From NCBI RefSeq assembly GCF_000090795.2, contig NW_003546757.1:1-60240 (forward strand): a DNA stretch of 60,240 bases, written 5' to 3'. Below the pieces are notes generated by a model. It was not told the DNA's origin. It saw nothing but the letters and a program-made list of their open reading frames with translations, and made no database searches. Origin of the DNA: Amphimedon queenslandica (Eukaryota; Porifera; Demospongiae; Haplosclerida; Niphatidae). A program made the position numbers and the translations under genes. Numbering within the stretch: position 1 is the first letter of the stretch; each line of letters opens with the position of its first letter. Shown here piece after piece: positions 58,424-60,240 of this stretch.

Positions 58424-60240
58424 CTTTGCCAGTTTTTTTCCTTGTTGTCATTGGCAGTAATATCTCCCTTCCACTGCCTTCCATCTGGCACCTTTTGATA
58501 AATAATAATAATAATAATGATGATGATGATGATGATGATGTTGATAAACTCTACCTTTTTCTCCAAACTACAGTAATAATAATTAAAATTATTCTTCTTA
58601 TTATTATTATTATTATTGCTAGACCAACTCCAACTCCGATCCATAAATATAGAGGAATGCTGGTATTGCAATTACCATGACTGCAATTACCATGACCGCA
58701 ATTACCATGACAACCTAAAAACAAAGCAGAGAAAAAATTACAGGAGAGAGAAGGGAGGAAATTAAGATCATCAGGATTAAAGTTTATAAATACCATTTAA
58801 GTTTGTAAAATTTCCATTTATTAAAGTGTTGTTAGTATATACTCCAGCTGCTATTGAGATTGAGTACTTATATTTATCGCCAATTGTAACACTATGACTC
58901 CAATGTCTCGTAGTATCATTATTAATTAATATTACATTACCGAACTCCTCGTTAATAGCATAATTAATTATAATATTAGTTATTATAGTTGAGACAGGTC
59001 TGTACCAAGTAACTGTGACTTCATTCAGTGTCCAACTAATATTCATTGTTCTGATTGACTCTATCAATCAATATTTATAAGAAATAATAAATAACTAGAT
59101 ATTCTCACTTACCAATACTTCTTGTTCTCATCATTATTGTACTCAGTTGGCCAATTCCTCCTTCATTAACAGCTGCAACACTGAAGGTGTATTCCGTATT
59201 TGGCAATAGTTCATTAATATTGATTATCTTATTTCTTGTTGATAAATTTCTCACTGATGATGAACTAGTAGATATCAATACCGTATAATTATTGATAATT
59301 CCATTGGTAGAATGTGGTTCATTCCATGACAGCTGTGCTATTATGAGTCCAACAAAGGCGGTCAAATTAAGCACTCTACCAGGTGCTAAAATTAAAAATA
59401 AATATAATTAATATTTTGCACATTAAAACTTACGGCACTGAGGACTTTTAACATGTACTTCTTGACTATAGGGTCCAGTGTTGTTTCCAACATTGACTTG
59501 TGATACTCTGACACAATAATCAGCGAAGGGTCTGGGAAAGGATATGTTTAGTACTGGTTCCAGTGATGTATTTTCTTGATCATAAGACCCCTTGGAACAA
59601 TCTTCACTTTCAACCCATTGAACTGAATAATGAGAGAAAGGGCTGATCCACTCTGAACAGTGGAGTGCCAGGAGTGGCTGCCATGATAAAATTGTGAGAT
59701 TACAATGAACATTAGTAGCATTTAATGATAATGGAGCTCTAGAAGGAGCTAGAAATAAATATAAATAAATAAATGAATAAACAAATAAATAAACAAATAA
59801 GCAAATACCTGTACATTGTAAATAAATTTATTGTTTCTAGCTTACCTCTTGCTTCTGAGGGTATAACTGAAATGTTAACACAATAATATGAACTGTTAGT
59901 GACATCATCCCAAGAAGAATATAATGATATTTTAAAGCAATACTCCAAACCAGCCTGCAATGAGCACACTTCATTGCTGTAGTGCAATAAACTGCTGCTG
60001 TTTTGGTGGATTTTGATGTTCTCTTGCTGCTCAGTGGCACTGCAGTTATTATAATAATGATGAATTAATGCATGATTTATTAAAGTTGGGACTGGCTGAT
60101 GGAGTGACCAGTTAATAAGAAGACATGTTGAATTAGTTGAAGATATTGTATCAATAACAACTGAAGATGGGGCCCCTGAGAGAGGGAGGAAAAAAAGAGA
60201 GAGGGGGGGGGGAAATTAACAAGAAAGAAAGAAGCCTATA
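58424..60240 (-). CDS. Truncated receptor phosphatase paralogue: FN3 ectodomain and membrane segment only (5' part outside window)
   Basis: Visible exons are 59846-60175, 59434-59748, 59113-59385, 58794-59060, 58555-58714 and 58424-58491, matching exons 4-9 of the receptor phosphatase one by one, with equal phases. The ectodomain is nearly identical (e.g. APSSVVIDTISSTN, LSWNEPHSTNG). The Gly-Asn-Cys motif before the membrane is expanded to three copies (CHGNC, GHGNC, SHGNC). The membrane helix carries two Arg from microsatellite change (IIIIIIRRIILIIIT). After the juxtamembrane exon (CQMEGSGREILLPMTTRKKT) there are no Ig or PTP exons; only a vestigial last exon remains at 58188. The product would be a receptor without phosphatase domains, possibly a decoy or adhesion protein, or a decaying pseudogene. 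Confidence 0.75.

Overview
The window looks like nuclear DNA of an early-branching animal, most likely a demosponge. The genes carry many short introns with GT/AG borders. They are AT-rich and densely packed on alternating strands. The gene set is metazoan: a vinculin-family adhesion protein, a receptor tyrosine phosphatase with fibronectin type III (FN3) domains, NBR1, an IGFBP/Kazal protein, a filamin-NHL protein and a MUN-domain protein. Amphimedon queenslandica is my best guess for the species, from gene style only. I built gene models by hand from open frames and splice sites. For nearly every complete model the exon lengths sum to a multiple of three and the phases agree at every junction.

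Layout. 1-4359 (+): three tandem short-chain dehydrogenases; the first is cut by the window edge and the second has a 7-bp disruption. 4683-13976 (+): a 34-exon protein with Munc13-like MUN signatures. 14232-16034 (-): mitoferrin. 16560-22008 (+): RNA polymerase II subunit RPB2. 23296-23817 (-): the 3' end of a ubiquitin-like-domain gene, followed by an 897-base run of N. 24866-31078 (-): a large vinculin-family gene whose 3' end lies in that gap. 31234-32959 (+): a histidine phosphatase resembling 2-phosphoxylose phosphatase. 33080-37812 (-): a cytochrome P450. 38011-39807 (-): hexokinase. 40057-43806 (-): NBR1. 44052-45736 (+): DNAJB11. 45916-47177 (-): a secreted IGFBP/Kazal protein. 47352-47909 (-): an unknown protein. 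48154-48668 (+): a TMEM128-like protein. 48802-56626 (-): the receptor phosphatase. 56707-58074 (+): an intronless filamin-NHL protein. 58188-60240 (-): a truncated paralogue of the receptor phosphatase that runs off the window.

Most genes are housekeeping or cell-biological and do not form one pathway. Five pairs are head-to-head with 80-525 bp between start codons, and several pairs converge with 100-260 bp between stop codons.

The most unusual content is the receptor phosphatase. An Ig-like domain sits between its membrane segment and its phosphatase domains, and the catalytic motifs are split between the two phosphatase domains. Its neighbour keeps the ectodomain and membrane segment but only one vestigial phosphatase exon. 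A second theme is a 177-bp satellite family. It forms an 8-unit and a 13-unit array, and related fragments occur at five other places. Every copy seen lies inside an intron.
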